Of a stretch of 64,000 nucleotides of DNA, positions 15,103 to 22,215 are shown one piece after another. A program made the position numbers and the translations under genes. The stretch lies in contig NZ_MASN01000036.1 in the NCBI RefSeq assembly GCF_001861355.1, positions 1-64,000 of the forward strand. Direction: 5' to 3'. Below the pieces are notes generated by a model that made no database searches, was not told the origin of the DNA, and worked only from the letters and a program-made list of their open reading frames with translations. This DNA is from Natrialba sp. SSL1. GTDB taxonomy: Archaea; Halobacteriota; Halobacteria; Halobacteriales; Natrialbaceae. Position 1 is the stretch's first letter. The number at the start of each line of letters is the position of its first letter.

Positions 15103-15501
15103 TTAGACGTGTTCTGTCCGCTCGATGTACCGCTCAATCGTTTCTGTTGAGACTGTTCCTGCCGTTCCGATGTAGTACGACTGTTCCCAGAATCCACCAC
15201 CCCACAGATACTCCTCCAAGAACGACTCGTGCTGTTCCCACATCTCCCGCGCCGTGATGCTCTTGACAGTTCGTACAATCTCGCTCGGGGCGTGCTTCGG
15301 ATGAGCTGACAAGAACAGGTGTACGTGGTCGGGTGAGATGTGGAGCGACAGTATCTCGTAATCGTACTCGTCGCACACGTTGCGAAAACCCGCTTCCAGC
15401 GAATCCTCGATGGGTTCGAGAATCGAGTGGCGGTATTTCGGACACCACACGAAGTGGTAGTTGACGTTGTACACCGTGTGATTCGACCGCTTCTCGCCCA
15501 T
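15103..15501 (-). CDS. tnpA: IS200/IS605 family transposase TnpA (HUH, Y1)
   Basis: A 132-residue Y1 transposase. The metal-binding HUH motif is H59-V60-H61 in SPDHVHLFL, and the likely nucleophile is Y125 in ETIERYIE. The characteristic VWCPKYRH near the N-terminus and SYYIGTAGTVS near the C-terminus are present. It excises and inserts single-stranded DNA as a dimer, recognising the end hairpins. Length is normal and no frameshift is seen, so it may be active. It is transcribed away from the DUF2080-tnpB pair from a shared 53-nt spacer that contains AT-rich promoter-like sequence. Confidence 0.95.
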   Translation of the reverse strand: MGEKRSNHTVYNVNYHFVWCPKYRHSILEPIEDSLEAGFRNVCDEYDYEILSLHISPDHVHLFLSAHPKHAPSEIVRTVKSITAREMWEQHESFLEEYLWGGGFWEQSYYIGTAGTVSTETIERYIERTEHV

Positions 15502-15554
15502 ATCGAACCCACTCCACCAACACAGTTAAGTATATCCAAAATATATACATTGGT

Positions 15555-15710
15555 GTGGTGAATCGCTTTGAAATCGACGGCGAGGAAGTTCTCGACGGTG
15601 AGGTCAAACCGTTCGGGAACAGTGCCCACGTCACCGTTCCTAAACGCTGGCGTGGGGCCGACGTGAAAGTCGTCCGAACCTCAGAACCCGCCAAACAAGA
15701 CGAAGAATGA
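15555..15710 (+). CDS. DUF2080 family transposon-associated small protein
   Basis: A 51-residue protein reading VNRFEIDGEEVLDGEVKPFG, then NSAHVTVPKRWRGADVKVV and an acidic end. This is the DUF2080 family, often found directly before tnpB in haloarchaeal IS605-type elements. The NSAHVTVPKRWRG part resembles an AbrB/VapB-like swapped-hairpin DNA-binding fold. The start is GTG at 15555 (or 15558). The stop overlaps the tnpB ATG (ATGA, 15707-15710), so the two are translationally coupled. It may bind DNA or repress its own promoter; this is inference. Confidence 0.85.
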   Translation: MVNRFEIDGEEVLDGEVKPFGNSAHVTVPKRWRGADVKVVRTSEPAKQDEE

Positions 15711-16933
15711 CAGGCTCACAGGCTCTCGTCAAGACTCTGGACTTCCAACTCAACATCCAGAGTGACAACAAGAGCCTGTTGTACGACGCCACGCTCGAAG
15801 CCCGACGAGTGTACAACGAAACCATCCGTCTCGCCAAAGAAGGTGTGGACTGGAATACGATTCCCGACCGCGTGGCAGACGACGCCAACCTTGTGAAGAA
15901 CACGACTCAGCGCGTTGTCGCCAAGGCTCTCGGAGCGATGAAGAACTACTACGAGTACGACGACTTCGGGCTCCCGAGCCACACCAAGGACGGTGCGTAC
16001 CCGCTTCGTGCGAACTACGAGGAGGGGTACAATTTGTCGCTCACCGACGATGGCAACGTGGCGTTCCGAATCAGCGCGAAACCGTACAACCACGTCAAGG
16101 GCGTCCTCGAAGGGAGTGACGCTCACCTCGATATTCTCAAGACTGCACTCGAAAGTGACGAGTGGAAGATTGGGACGGCGGAGGCCCTGTTCCATAACGA
16201 CACTCCTGAGTTGCACGTCAACGTCACCAACACCGAACAAACAGTTCGGGACAAGCAGGACTCACGGACGGTTGTCGGCGTGGACGTGAATGAGGACAAC
16301 GTGGCTCTCACCGCACTCTCCGAGGATGGCGTCGAGGACTCGTTGGTCATCGACTTCCCCGAAATCAAGTTCGAGCGCCACCGCTACTTCACGATGCGGA
16401 AGCGCGTGCAGAACGCCGGGAAAGACAGCATCCACGACACGTTGGAAGGGCGCGAAGAACGGTTTGTCCGCGACCGACTCCACAAGGTATCTCGGCACAT
16501 CGTGGAGTGGAGCCAACAGTTCGAGAAGCCGTGCATCGTCTTTGAAGACCTCAAAGAGATGCGCGACAGTATCGACTACGGCACGCGAATGAACCGACGC
16601 TTGCACCACCTCCCGTTCCGCGCCCTACAGTTCTATACGTCGTACAAGGCGTCGTTCGAGGGCATCCCGACCTCGTGGATTGCCCCTGCGTACACGAGCC
16701 AGCGGTGTCCGATGTGCGGACATACGGAACGTGCGAACCGTCACAAGAAGCGGTTCAAGTGCAAAGACTGTGGGCATCAAGACCACAGCGACCGTGGTGC
16801 AAGCGTTAACATCGCCGTAAAAGGCGTGAAGAAACTCGATTGGAATGTGCCTGCTCTCAACAGCCTTCCCGTTGTTAGGAAGGTGCGACGTTCACAAGAG
16901 CGAAGCTCTTGTGCAGCCCGCAAAGTCGCGTAG
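15707..16933 (+). CDS. tnpB: RNA-guided endonuclease TnpB
   Basis: A 408-residue TnpB of usual length. The RuvC-like active site is complete: D193 in VVGVDVNEDN, E280 in IVFEDLKEM and D362 in DHSDRGASVNIA. A zinc ribbon lies between the last two (CPMCGH and CKDCGH). TnpB uses a guide RNA from its own 3' region to cut DNA next to a transposon-specific motif, which helps keep the element after excision. The stop codon lies in the loop and arm of a hairpin (16922-16940) that should belong to the guide RNA. It is translationally coupled to DUF2080. Confidence 0.95.
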   Translation: MTGSQALVKTLDFQLNIQSDNKSLLYDATLEARRVYNETIRLAKEGVDWNTIPDRVADDANLVKNTTQRVVAKALGAMKNYYEYDDFGLPSHTKDGAYPLRANYEEGYNLSLTDDGNVAFRISAKPYNHVKGVLEGSDAHLDILKTALESDEWKIGTAEALFHNDTPELHVNVTNTEQTVRDKQDSRTVVGVDVNEDNVALTALSEDGVEDSLVIDFPEIKFERHRYFTMRKRVQNAGKDSIHDTLEGREERFVRDRLHKVSRHIVEWSQQFEKPCIVFEDLKEMRDSIDYGTRMNRRLHHLPFRALQFYTSYKASFEGIPTSWIAPAYTSQRCPMCGHTERANRHKKRFKCKDCGHQDHSDRGASVNIAVKGVKKLDWNVPALNSLPVVRKVRRSQERSSCAARKVA

Positions 16934-17077
16934 CGACTTTGAGACGGCAGGCATCGGGGGCTGTGGACGCCCCGACCGTGACCCGCCCGACCGTTCGAGG
17001 CTATCAGGCCGATGATCGGATGGGAGTGTCCGACTAAACCACGGGAAGCCTCGGGGCTTGACCCCGAGGCAGTTCAC
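16860..17077 (+). ncRNA. Probable TnpB guide RNA (reRNA/omegaRNA; sotRNA type)
   Basis: Overlaps the tnpB 3' end and reaches the right end of the element. Four stems are visible: CACAAGAGC/GCTCTTGTG (16893-16913, loop GAA), AAAGTCGC/GCGACTTT (16922-16940, loop GTA), TCGGGG/CCCCGA (about 16953-16975), and CCTCGGGG/CCCCGAGG (17049-17069). In characterised systems the scaffold ends at the right tip and the guide is the flanking host DNA, here from about 17075 onward. Sense overlapping transcripts of this kind are known in haloarchaea. Confidence 0.7.
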
Positions 17078-17117
17078 GAAACACCACTCCCAGTGACAAC
17101 AATTCGCTCTCGCTCCG

Positions 17118-17486
17118 TTACTGATCCGACAACCGCTCTGACAACTCGTCGAATCGATCCTGTGCCGTTTCGCGTCGCGCTTCCGTCTCGTCCGGTCGGT
17201 ACGCGAGCGTCTCGAGTGCAGTCACCTCGCCGTCGTCGTCTCGCTCGACGGTCGCCTCGAAGACGGCTCCGTCGTGTCGGCCGTCAGCCGGCACGCGCTC
17301 GACGGCGAGTTGTATCTCGTCGCTGAGTCCGCGCTGTGTCTCTTCCCCGGTACCCGCCGTCGCCTCGTCATCGGTACGCTGCTCCTCGCCGTCGTGATCG
17401 TCCTCGAGTAGCAACACCGCTGTCTCTCCGTCGACGATTCGATCGAGCACCGCAGTCACTGTCGTCGATGATGTGTCTGCTGTCAT
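17118..17486 (-). CDS. DUF3006 family protein
   Basis: A 122-residue acidic protein. Residues 8-30 (VTAVLDRIVDGETAVLLLED) are the DUF3006 signature, in which a short beta-rich domain contains D-R-I-x-D-G-x-x-A-V-L-L-L. A variable acidic linker and the helical ETAQDRFDELSERLSDQ tail follow. DUF3006 genes typically accompany ComEC/Rec2-like metallo-beta-lactamase genes. Here the start overlaps the stop of such a gene by 4 nt (17483-17486), so they form one operon. The function is unknown; the pairing suggests a partner or regulator of the hydrolase. Confidence 0.82.
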   Translation of the reverse strand: MTADTSSTTVTAVLDRIVDGETAVLLLEDDHDGEEQRTDDEATAGTGEETQRGLSDEIQLAVERVPADGRHDGAVFEATVERDDDGEVTALETLAYRPDETEARRETAQDRFDELSERLSDQ

Positions 17487-18709
17487 GGGTATCCTGCTAG
17501 TGTGTCTGCACCTCCTACTGTTGCGTCTGCACCTGCCGTCGGCCCTCCTGGCTGTCCTACCTCAGCCAGATCCGTGTCCAGCCCCACGTCCAGTAGAGAC
17601 GGAACACCGGGAGTCGAAGCGAGCGACGGCGATGATTGCGCAGTCTCCTCGGCTTCATCTTCATCTTCATCTTCATTTTCGTCTACATCCTCGCTCGCCT
17701 CGTGCTTCAACTCGAGTAGGGCCGCCGGATCAGTCGGTGCGTCGGCCGCGGTCGAGACGGAGATGTCCTCGCCGTCAGTCGTCATCACGATATCGCCGTG
17801 GGCCGCCGTCCAGTACGTCTCAATCTCGCGTTCGTCGAACGACTCGAGTACCTCGTCGTGTGGATGGCCGTACTGGGACTCGAGTGCACTCGAGATGACC
17901 GCAATCTCGGGTTCGACGGCGTCGAGGAACGGCGGGGTCGACGAGGTCGTCGAGCCGTGGTGGCCGGCCTGGTAGACCGTCGACGGCAGGTGGTCGGTCT
18001 GTTCGTCGACGAGGCGTTCCTCGGCATCTGCCTCGGCGTCGCCGGTGGTCAGATAGGAGAAGTCGCCGAACTCGACGGCGAGCGTGACGCTGTTGTAGTG
18101 GAGGTCGCTACCGGAGTCGCCTGCAGGCGGGCTGAGGAACGTGGCAGTGACGCCCTCGGTTTCGTTCGCAGTCTCGCTTTCCGCCTCACCAAGCGGTAGT
18201 TCGTCACCCTCGGCGACTTCGAACAGCGTCACGTCGTACTCCTCGATCGCGTCGAGGTAGTTGTCGTACGTCTGGCTCGTGTGCGCGACACCCGAATCGT
18301 AGGCTGCGCCGACGCCCTCGCCGTTCTCCTCGACGTGCTCGATGACGGCCGCGTGGCCGCCGATGTGATCGGCGTGGGCGTGCGTCGCGATCAGGTGGTC
18401 GATCCGGTCGATCCCCTGCGAGTCGAGATAGTCGATGACTTGCTGGCCGTCGGGACGCCAGTCGCCGGTGTCGATCAGAATCGTCTCACCGCCGGGCGTA
18501 ACGAGCAAAGTCGCGTCTGCCTGCCCCACGTCGATGTGGTGTAACTCGAGTTCGCCGTCGGTATCAACGTCGGAACCATTCCCCTCGGAATCGTCAGCGT
18601 TCGTCCCGACGTCGAGACCGGCCCCACAGCCGGCGAGGGCCACCATTCCGACGACCGCGACGATCAGGAGCGCTCGCTTCACGAGAGAGACGATGGGGGA
18701 CAGCGGCAT
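17483..18709 (-). CDS. Secreted ComEC/Rec2-like metallo-beta-lactamase lipoprotein
   Basis: A 408-residue protein from the ATG at 18709. A signal peptide with lipobox (VALAGC, Cys at 28) anchors it outside the membrane. The MBL domain (about 58-310) has ELHHIDVGQADATLL, then THAHADHIGGH (metal site), TTGDAEADAE and the ComEC-type HHGS motif (AGHHGSTTSS). An Asp/Glu-rich stretch and a low-complexity C-terminus follow, with no extra domain. By similarity to the ComEC C-terminal domain it may be an extracellular nuclease or phosphodiesterase; substrate unknown. It is upstream of and coupled to the DUF3006 gene. An upstream ATG at 18739 would spoil the signal peptide. Confidence 0.87.
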   Translation of the reverse strand: MPLSPIVSLVKRALLIVAVVGMVALAGCGAGLDVGTNADDSEGNGSDVDTDGELELHHIDVGQADATLLVTPGGETILIDTGDWRPDGQQVIDYLDSQGIDRIDHLIATHAHADHIGGHAAVIEHVEENGEGVGAAYDSGVAHTSQTYDNYLDAIEEYDVTLFEVAEGDELPLGEAESETANETEGVTATFLSPPAGDSGSDLHYNSVTLAVEFGDFSYLTTGDAEADAEERLVDEQTDHLPSTVYQAGHHGSTTSSTPPFLDAVEPEIAVISSALESQYGHPHDEVLESFDEREIETYWTAAHGDIVMTTDGEDISVSTAADAPTDPAALLELKHEASEDVDENEDEDEDEAEETAQSSPSLASTPGVPSLLDVGLDTDLAEVGQPGGPTAGADATVGGADTLAGYP

Positions 18710-18897
18710 GCATGTTCGGATTTCGGGGGTCAGTAGCACCAGGCTACCGACCGAAACATGACTCTATAGTTACTCGAGTGGGGGACAGACGAGGGCGAGC
18801 AGACGCGAGTACTGCGACGACACGAGCGGGCGTTGCCGCCTCATTCTCGGATGACAGGTAGGAAGCCGTTACGCTCGTCACTGATTTACACCGGAAT

Positions 18898-20067
18898 GTG
18901 GAACCGCGGGACATGCACCCTGCGTCTTCACCCTCTGGCGATTCCGGTCCATCCTCCTGCAACTCCGAATCTGCCGGATCGAACGCTGGCGGCTCCAGGC
19001 GCTCGGAGTCGGCCGCAACGCGGCGCCGATACCTCGAGCTCACTGCGGGCGCCGGTTTCTTCGCAACCGTCGCCGGCTGCGCGTCTACCACCCCCGACGG
19101 ATCGGCGGCGGAATCCCAACAATCGGAACCGACCGACAGGACGCCGGACGAGCCGGAGACAACCGAGGACGATATGGGGGCCGACGAAGATGAGACGGAG
19201 ACTGACGAAGACGATCCCGACGCCATGGACGACATCCCGCTGTTCGACGCGCACACGCACGTGATCCCGGCGGAAGCTCGAGGTCACGACCCGCTCTTCG
19301 CCGACGACCTCGTCGACTGGATGGATACCCACGGCGTCGACCGTGCGGTCGTCCTCGCGTTCGATTCTCCCGAGGGCTACCCGGTCCAGGCGCCGAGCTG
19401 GTGGGTGCTCGACGAAGTCGAGGCGTATCCGGACCGACTCGTTCCCTTCTGTTCGGTCGATCCGCGCACCCTGGTTTACGGGGAGGACACCGCCGACGAA
19501 CTCCTCGAGCGCTACATCGACCGCGGGGCGCGCGGGTTTGGCGAACTGAAAGTCGGAATGGATATCGACGACGAGCGCCTCGGGACGCTCTACGAACGCT
19601 GCGCTGACCACGACTTGCCGATCCTCTTTCACACCGATCGGCAGTCGTTGACAGACGAGGTCGGTCTCCCGCGACTCGAGAGCGTGCTGGCCTCGTATCC
19701 GGAGGTCGACTTCGTCGCTCACGCCAACGGCTGGTGGTCGCACATGGCTGCGGACGTGGAGCCGGGTGACCTCGGCAGGATTCCGGAGGGGGCGATCGAG
19801 TCCCGCGGCCGCGTCTGGGAACTGCTCGCGGAGTACGACAACATCTACGGCGATATCTCGACACTAGGGGGGTGGAACGCGCTCACCCGCGACGAATCGC
19901 TCGGACAGGAGTTTCTCGAGTCCCACCACGACCGGCTCGTGTTCGGGACTGACTACCTCTTCCCCGGTCAGGACGTCCCGCACTTCGACCTGTTCGCCCG
20001 GTTCGAACTCGATCTCGAGGCGTGGGCGAACATCCGCCATCGAAATATAGAACGTCTGCTTCGGTGA
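18898..20067 (+). CDS. Tat-exported lipoprotein amidohydrolase (TIM-barrel metal hydrolase)
   Basis: A 389-residue protein (GTG start at 18898, or ATG at 18913). A Ser-rich leader precedes a Tat lipoprotein signal: TRRRYLEL, a hydrophobic stretch, then VAGCAS. An acidic linker follows. The catalytic domain starts at IPLFDAHTHV (H119, H121) and has the amidohydrolase_2 pattern: DRAVVLAFDSPEGY, GFGELKVGMD, LPILFHTDRQS, VDFVAHANGWW and VFGTDYLFPG with the final metal-binding Asp. The family includes decarboxylases and lactonases; the substrate is not predictable. Export and lipid anchoring are unusual for this mostly cytoplasmic family. Single gene. Confidence 0.85.
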   Translation: MEPRDMHPASSPSGDSGPSSCNSESAGSNAGGSRRSESAATRRRYLELTAGAGFFATVAGCASTTPDGSAAESQQSEPTDRTPDEPETTEDDMGADEDETETDEDDPDAMDDIPLFDAHTHVIPAEARGHDPLFADDLVDWMDTHGVDRAVVLAFDSPEGYPVQAPSWWVLDEVEAYPDRLVPFCSVDPRTLVYGEDTADELLERYIDRGARGFGELKVGMDIDDERLGTLYERCADHDLPILFHTDRQSLTDEVGLPRLESVLASYPEVDFVAHANGWWSHMAADVEPGDLGRIPEGAIESRGRVWELLAEYDNIYGDISTLGGWNALTRDESLGQEFLESHHDRLVFGTDYLFPGQDVPHFDLFARFELDLEAWANIRHRNIERLLR

Positions 20068-20169
20068 CTCAACGGTCGGTCGAGACTGTTATCGATCGCC
20101 GAACGTGACGACCGCGGTCACGCACGCATCGAAGCGAGCAACGCAGAACGCGCCGCACAGTTTAACGCC

Positions 20170-20565
20170 TCAGAAGGCGCCGCCCTCGATACTCGCGTCC
20201 GCGTGCAGACTATCCTTCAGCGCATCGTGGACCTTACACAGCTCAAATGCGCGCTCGATAATCTCCTCGCCCGTCTCGTCGTCTATGTCTTCTTCAACCT
20301 GGATGTCGAACGAGATGGACTCGAGTTTGTCGTCGTCGTTGAGTTCTCCATCGGTGTCTATCCGAATCTTGCCGAGGTCGTCAGCGCCGCGCTGTTGCCC
20401 GCCAACGCGCAGCGCGGGCACGTAGCACGAGCCGTACGCTGCGAGCAGCGTCTCGAGTGTGTCCGGTCCCTCCTCGCCGTTCGAGTCGATCGTCGTCTCG
20501 AAATCGCGGATCTCGTTGGTCGCGCTGAACCCCTCTTCGGAGATAGTGGTCGCCTGTTTCGACAT
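20170..20565 (-). CDS. OsmC family protein
   Basis: A 131-residue protein with the OsmC fold. The two peroxidatic-type cysteines are present, in AYGSCYVPALRVG and FELCKVHDALKDS. The N-terminus reads MSKQATTISEEGFSATNEIR. OsmC/Ohr proteins reduce organic hydroperoxides using a Cys pair; many archaeal members are untested. The start was placed at 20565, matching the family N-terminus; the ATG at 20583 would add only MVVTTA. Monocistronic, between the amidohydrolase (convergent) and the UPF0173 gene (same strand, 131 nt upstream). Confidence 0.87.
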   Translation of the reverse strand: MSKQATTISEEGFSATNEIRDFETTIDSNGEEGPDTLETLLAAYGSCYVPALRVGGQQRGADDLGKIRIDTDGELNDDDKLESISFDIQVEEDIDDETGEEIIERAFELCKVHDALKDSLHADASIEGGAF

Positions 20566-20696
20566 GGCAGTCGTGACGACCACAGCCGGTGCTGTAAACG
20601 TTGTTCACGGGAGCAAAAGCGTCCGGGATGGTGATACGAGTCCGTGACCCACCCGGCCGCGACGTTGTGGGACCACCCCAGAGCGGCTGTCGTCGC

Positions 20697-21410
20697 TCAG
20701 GACTCGAGTGTGAACGGTTCGTCTGCGGCGAGCGTGTGCACGTCGGCATCGCTCACGTCGCTCGCGAAGTCGTCGGGATCCTGTTCGATCGGCGGGAACG
20801 TATCGTAGTGCTGTGGGAACGCGTGGTCCGCGCCGGTCCAATCGACGGCAACGGCTGCCTGTGTCGGCCCCATCGTGAAGTGATCGCCGATCGGGACGAT
20901 GGCCGCGTCCGGTTCCAGAATGTCGCCGATGACGTCGCGCATCTCCGAATGCAACGCGGTGTCGCCGGCGTTGTAGAGCGTCGTCGACGCTGCGTCGGTT
21001 GGCTCGCCGTCCGAAATCACGAAGCCGGCGGGCATCCCGGCGCTCGTGTCGTTCTCGGTCATGATACCGTTCGTGTGGTCCGCGCGGACCATCGTGACGA
21101 AGGCGTTACCGCATTCGACGGTGCCACCGAGGTTCATCCCCATGCCGCCGACGGCGTCCTCGAAGCCGAACTCCGCCTCACAGTAGGAAACGAGTTCGGG
21201 CGTCGCGACGAGCGTCGCCTCGGAAAACTCGCCCGCGTGGGCGATGTGATCTGCGTGCCCGTGCGTGAGCAGGACGTAGTCGGGCGTCTCGACGTCCGAC
21301 GGGTCGAGGTCCGTCTTCGGGTTGTCGAAGAACGGGTCGATCAACAGGTCGGTGTCGCCGACGGTGACGTGCCAGGTCGAGTGGCCGTGCCAGGTGAGTT
21401 CCATAGCCAT
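20697..21410 (-). CDS. UPF0173 metal-dependent hydrolase (metallo-beta-lactamase fold)
   Basis: A 237-residue cytoplasmic hydrolase. It begins [13 protein letters not shown], a UPF0173 signature, with the metal motif [12 protein letters not shown], a further metal-binding region [21 protein letters not shown] and [17 protein letters not shown]0173 members are conserved in archaea and bacteria and related to UlaG-type lactonases; the substrate is unknown. The protein ends in an acidic, typical haloarchaeal tail. It has its own promoter region, shared with a hairpin-rich spacer. Confidence in fold and family is high, in function low. Confidence 0.9.
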   Translation of the reverse strand: MAMELTWHGHSTWHVTVGDTDLLIDPFFDNPKTDLDPSDVETPDYVLLTHGHADHIAHAGEFSEATLVATPELVSYCEAEFGFEDAVGGMGMNLGGTVECGNAFVTMVRADHTNGIMTENDTSAGMPAGFVISDGEPTDAASTTLYNAGDTALHSEMRDVIGDILEPDAAIVPIGDHFTMGPTQAAVAVDWTGADHAFPQHYDTFPPIEQDPDDFASDVSDADVHTLAADEPFTLES

Positions 21411-21763
21411 ACCACTCGAACTGTTCGTCGTGTAGGACTTAAAATTGGGTGCGACCGACGCGTTTGCGGGAATCGGTGTAAGTGAACACGTGGTGGTAGC
21501 CAGGAGATGAGACCCTCTCTTACTCGTCTGTCTCCCCCGACGGCGAGCCGTCGGCCACTAGTCTGCGTTCCGAGCAGACAAGCGTTCCGTCCGGGGAATA
21601 AACGATCCTCACTATTTATTCAGCTGCTCTCAAACATATCGACTACCGTCTGCACGCTGACACACCGTGCAACGGTCTGGCCCTCGTTGACCCGGGGTCC
21701 GATGCGGTCGACGCCACGCCGCGAATGCCGTGGCGTTTTTTATCCGGCGTCCGTACGAGGCGT
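21411..21763. other. Spacer with two adjacent perfect hairpins and a TATA box
   Basis: No gene. Hairpins CCGACGGC-GA-GCCGTCGG (21537-21554) and GTCTGC/GCAGAC (21561-21579, loop GTTCCGA) are separated by only six bases and could belong to a small RNA. TTTTTTATCC at 21736-21745 is a TATA element 20-28 nt before the ATG at 21764, so the next gene is probably leaderless. Confidence 0.5.
21736..21745 (+). promoter_or_regulatory. TATA element fixing the start of the gene at 21764
   Basis: TTTTTTATCC centred about 24 nt upstream of the ATG at 21764, the spacing expected for a leaderless haloarchaeal mRNA. It argues against the longer in-frame start at 21725, which lies upstream of this element. Confidence 0.55.
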
Positions 21764-22027
21764 ATGCTCGCACTGACTCTCGAGGAGTTCATGCTCGAGT
21801 TGAACGACGGCGCGATCAAGAACATCGGTCCGAACAACAAGGAGGCGACCGTCAAACTGTTCGACGTCGACGGCGCTGAGGCCCGTGAGTTCGGGGACAA
21901 ACGCGTCAAACTCGTCTTCGACGACGAGGACGGTAACGAGGTACAGGTCTCGCTGTTCCCGGAAGACGTAGAGAAACTCGTCGGAGACATCGAGGACCTT
22001 CAGGAAAACTCCGCAGTGTTCGAGTAA
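21764..22027 (+). CDS. Small conserved haloarchaeal protein, function unknown
   Basis: An 87-residue acidic protein beginning MLALTLEEFMLELNDGAIKN. The middle contains NKEATVKLFDVDGAEAREFG and VKLVFDDEDGNEVQVSLFPE, which look like a small beta-sheet domain, and it ends in a helix EDVEKLVGDIEDLQENSAVFE. There is no signal peptide, membrane helix, Cys or catalytic motif. I cannot name the family. It has its own leaderless promoter and stands 188 nt before the RecJ-like gene in the same direction, with two hairpins between them. Confidence 0.75.
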   Translation: MLALTLEEFMLELNDGAIKNIGPNNKEATVKLFDVDGAEAREFGDKRVKLVFDDEDGNEVQVSLFPEDVEKLVGDIEDLQENSAVFE

Positions 22028-22080
22028 CGGCACCACTCCCTGTTTCCGGAGCCTATCGCCAACGACCAGCTACTGTGCCC

Positions 22081-22123
22081 CCCTCGGGCGAGGGCTAGCA
22101 AGCTACAACCGGTCGTGACCGGT
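22081..22123. repeat. Two short-loop perfect hairpins
   Basis: CCCTCG-GG-CGAGGG (22081-22094) and ACCGGTC-GT-GACCGGT (22108-22123), in the spacer between the 87-residue protein gene and the RecJ-like gene. No T-run follows, so they are not canonical terminators. Confidence 0.55.
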
Positions 22124-22215
22124 CCTACCGTCGCGTTTCCCGGACCGTCTCGGACTGTGACAACCCGAACGCATTTCGACAACCGTTTTAGGACGAAACT
22201 GCTTGCTAGGGGTAG

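Larger units (their letters stand above)
15040..17080. mobile_element. IS200/IS605-type insertion sequence (IS608-like gene order)
   Basis: About 2.0 kb with a divergently transcribed tnpA (minus), a DUF2080 gene and tnpB (plus). Both ends carry the same stem-loop in the same orientation, arms CCTCGGGG/CCCCGAGG with a CTTGA loop (15068-15089 and 17048-17070), as expected for the subterminal hairpins bound by the HUH transposase. There are no terminal inverted repeats or target duplication, as is normal for the family. All genes look intact. The outer tips are approximate: near 15050 on the left and just after 17070 on the right. Confidence 0.85.
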
